Positions 62,222 through 64,000 of a stretch of 64,000 bases of DNA are shown piece after piece. The position numbers and the translations under genes are program-made. Numbering within the stretch: position 1 is the first letter of the stretch; each line of letters opens with the position of its first letter. This DNA comes from Halocatena marina (lineage in GTDB: Archaea; Halobacteriota; Halobacteria; Halobacteriales; Haloarculaceae), in assembly GCF_023276375.1 (NCBI RefSeq), contig NZ_JALLPK010000003.1, forward strand, positions 310,001 through 374,000, written 5' to 3'. The notes under the pieces were generated by a model. That model saw nothing but the letters and a program-made list of their open reading frames with translations, did no database searches and was not told the DNA's origin.

Positions 62222-63070
62222 CTATGGGATCTCATCTCGGACTGGTTGCTCGTCAATATTGTTTGCAGTGCGGTGGAACACCTGACTCACACCAGCAGTG
62301 AGTCCGCCATCGGCCGGAATATTCGCCCCTGTGATGAACGAGCTGCGGGGGGAGGCTAGGAAAAACACGGCGTCAGCGATCTCTGCAGGCTGTCCGAGAC
62401 GGCCAAGTGCTGTCTCATCGCACAGTTCCTGATAGGGATCGCCATCGGCCTCCTCTCGTGTCTCCCGTCGTGATTCAGTCAGAATCGTTCCGACCGAGAG
62501 CACATTTGACCGGATATTGAACGTCCCGTAATGGACTGCGATCGACCGTGAGAGCGAATAGAGGCCAGCTTTCGCCGCCGAGTATGCACTCGCTCCGATA
62601 CCGATCGCTGCGTTGGCCGTACTCACATGGATAATGGAACCACCATCCGCATCGGCCATCGGTGGGATGACCTCGCGAGAACAGAGATACGGGCCGGTGA
62701 GATTCAATGCTATATTGTCTGCCCACGTGTCCTCGCTGACCGTATGGAGTTTTCCATCATTGCCCCGTGCGCCACCAGCATTGTTCACGAGAATATCAAT
62801 TCCATCGAAATCCGCGAGGGTCGCGTCTACTAATGCGCGTACATCGCTCGCACTCGTTACATCGCATTCGACAGGATGGACCGTTCCGGGGGTGTCATCA
62901 GGGAGAGCGTGTTCAATCTCAGCGGCTGCTGGCTCAATCCGGTTGGCAGAACGTGAACAAATAACCGTCATTGCGCCTTCAGTTGCAAATCGATGAGCGA
63001 TGACCTTGCCAATTCCCCGAGAGCCTCCAGTCACAATCGCGGTCTGACCAACGAGAGAATGCTCTTTCAT
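62222..63070 (-). CDS. Short-chain dehydrogenase/reductase
   Basis: 282 residues, classical SDR: VTGGSRGIGKVIAHRFATEG (TGxxxGIG), CDVTSASDVRAL, ILVNNAGGARG (NNAG), IIHVSTANAAIGIGASAYSA with the catalytic Ser and Tyr, AAK with the Lys, and the ITGANIPADGG end. NAD(P)-dependent oxidation of an alcohol is predicted; the substrate is unknown. The C-terminal 25 residues are longer than usual. Monocistronic. Confidence 0.88.
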   Translation of the reverse strand: MKEHSLVGQTAIVTGGSRGIGKVIAHRFATEGAMTVICSRSANRIEPAAAEIEHALPDDTPGTVHPVECDVTSASDVRALVDATLADFDGIDILVNNAGGARGNDGKLHTVSEDTWADNIALNLTGPYLCSREVIPPMADADGGSIIHVSTANAAIGIGASAYSAAKAGLYSLSRSIAVHYGTFNIRSNVLSVGTILTESRRETREEADGDPYQELCDETALGRLGQPAEIADAVFFLASPRSSFITGANIPADGGLTAGVSQVFHRTANNIDEQPVRDEIP

Positions 63071-63288
63071 AGGCTATCACGGGCAAAGATGCCAGTTAAG
63101 TGTTGTTCATAGCACAGTATCCAATATTCGGAATAGACCGGCGAAAACAGTGAAGCGAAACTAATGTCCCAAGTTAGAGCTGGAAGAGAACAGTTGCGGA
63201 ACGATCCAAAAGCGTTCGCCAGTCCTGAGATTCCGTACGATTGCGAGACACTCCTCGGAGCGTCTACCCGATTAGGTGTGGGAGGATC

Positions 63289-64000
63289 TCAGGCATTGTC
63301 TGTTTCATTTGTCCCTTCCAGCTGTGGCCGTTCATCAGCCTCGATCGATGGTTGGGCAGGCCGTTTGATGAACTGCCGCCAGACGCGCTCACGGAGTCCA
63401 AGTCGGTCAGCTGGAAGAAGTCGTCCCTCGATATCCTCAAGCAGATAGAGCCGGCCACGCTGACGGCCTGATGGAGTGTGGACGATCCCTCGGCCAGCCT
63501 CGAAGTTCTGGAGGGTATCCTCACCGATTGGGTAGTCTTCGAACACTCGCTTATCATTTTCGTCAACCTCAACGAGCCATTCGTCTTCATTATCCGGCCC
63601 AACGTTGCGCTCAACGCGTTCTCGGCCGATTCGTTGGCGGCAGTACTCAACCGAGCCCTGCCCGACACGGAGGTGGATTTCTTGGGCCAACCCACTGAGA
63701 AGACTGTCGGCTCCATCTTTCCCGTAGGTATCACGAAGCTGGGGAATCGCCTGCACGCCTAAGATTGCATAGCAGTTGTAGGCACGGCCCGCATTAATCA
63801 ACCGTTCGAGCATGTCAAGCTGGGGCAGCGCCGCGAATTCATCGAGAATGTAGTACGAGGGACGTTCGTCTTCTAAGCCAAACCGAATCGACCAGTCGAT
63901 TAATAATCGGAAAATCGGCTGGACAGAGGAGGACTGCTGAATTGGGAAATCGAGAATCAGGATCTGTCCGCGTGGATCGGCCATATACTCACGGACCGAA
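63289..64000 (-). CDS. TraD/VirD4-like coupling ATPase, partial
   Basis: The frame is open past the right edge, so the N-terminal part lies outside. Visible: ILILDFPIQQSSSVQPIFRL, SYYILDEFAALPQLDMLERL (Walker B region), INAGRAYNCYAILGVQAIPQ, GADSLLSGLAQEIHLRVGQG, then a linker RQRIGRERVERNVGPDNEDE. This is the TraG/TraD C-terminal ATPase block of conjugative coupling proteins. It points to a conjugative plasmid or integrated element. Confidence 0.8.
   Translation of the reverse strand, partial: SVREYMADPRGQILILDFPIQQSSSVQPIFRLLIDWSIRFGLEDERPSYYILDEFAALPQLDMLERLINAGRAYNCYAILGVQAIPQLRDTYGKDGADSLLSGLAQEIHLRVGQGSVEYCRQRIGRERVERNVGPDNEDEWLVEVDENDKRVFEDYPIGEDTLQNFEAGRGIVHTPSGRQRGRLYLLEDIEGRLLPADRLGLRERVWRQFIKRPAQPSIEADERPQLEGTNETDNA

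Noticed and set aside
1..64000. tRNA and rRNA genes
   Set aside because: I looked for conserved tRNA arms and rRNA stretches and saw none.

Overview
The window is from a halophilic archaeon (class Halobacteria). Proteins are acidic, exported proteins carry twin-arginine signals (RRxFL, RRxYL, RRDLLK), and many genes have a TATA box about 30 bases before the start codon, as in leaderless transcripts. The content also fits: RdfA, DUF7124, archaeal NTPase-DUF234, PIN toxins and ISH-type transposase remnants. A TraD/VirD4-like coupling gene at the right edge and many decayed insertion sequences and pseudogenes suggest a plasmid, integrated element or genomic island.

1-22.4 kb is a carbohydrate-use island. 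It holds an oligopeptide/sugar-type ABC transporter (two permeases, a fused double ATPase, and a binding-protein gene reduced to a remnant), a GH10-like secreted protein, a GH78 alpha-L-rhamnosidase, a sulfatase, a secreted beta-propeller protein with fibronectin and lectin-like domains, and an IclR regulator. A decayed F420-type oxidoreductase, a decayed fumarylacetoacetate-hydrolase-family gene and a ppsA scrap lie beside them. Rhamnosidase, sulfatase, xylanase-like protein and propeller protein together point to a sulfated rhamnose/xylose polysaccharide such as ulvan (inference).

22.5-34.5 kb is a decaying patchwork: an APC permease, RdfA, an arginase-family enzyme and an FAD monooxygenase stand among transposase scraps and broken epimerase, methyltransferase, acetyltransferase and recombinase genes.

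34.6-47.1 kb is a CRISPR island: cas6, csx1 (CARF-HEPN), cas10, csm2, csm3, csm4, csm5 and three arrays, each behind nearly the same leader. There is no cas1/cas2. Cas10 lacks its HD residues and Csm3 has Asn at the catalytic Asp33 position, while the GGDD cyclase motif is intact, so the complex looks built to signal rather than cut. A TIR-SAVED protein, a DUF4231 two-helix membrane protein and a 55-residue ORF lie between arrays 2 and 3 with no CD-NTase in the window.

47.4-56.7 kb is dense in small genes: zinc-ribbon proteins, a Doc toxin beside a histone-fold DUF1931 protein, two related PIN/winged-helix toxin-antitoxin loci, a DUF433/DUF5615 pair, and two copies of a divergent, fully overlapping operon of tiny proteins behind a conserved structured 5' leader. 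57.1-64 kb holds an AstE-like hydrolase/PadR/truncated dehydrogenase operon, an NTPase, a dead DUF3368 toxin gene, a short-chain dehydrogenase and the coupling ATPase.
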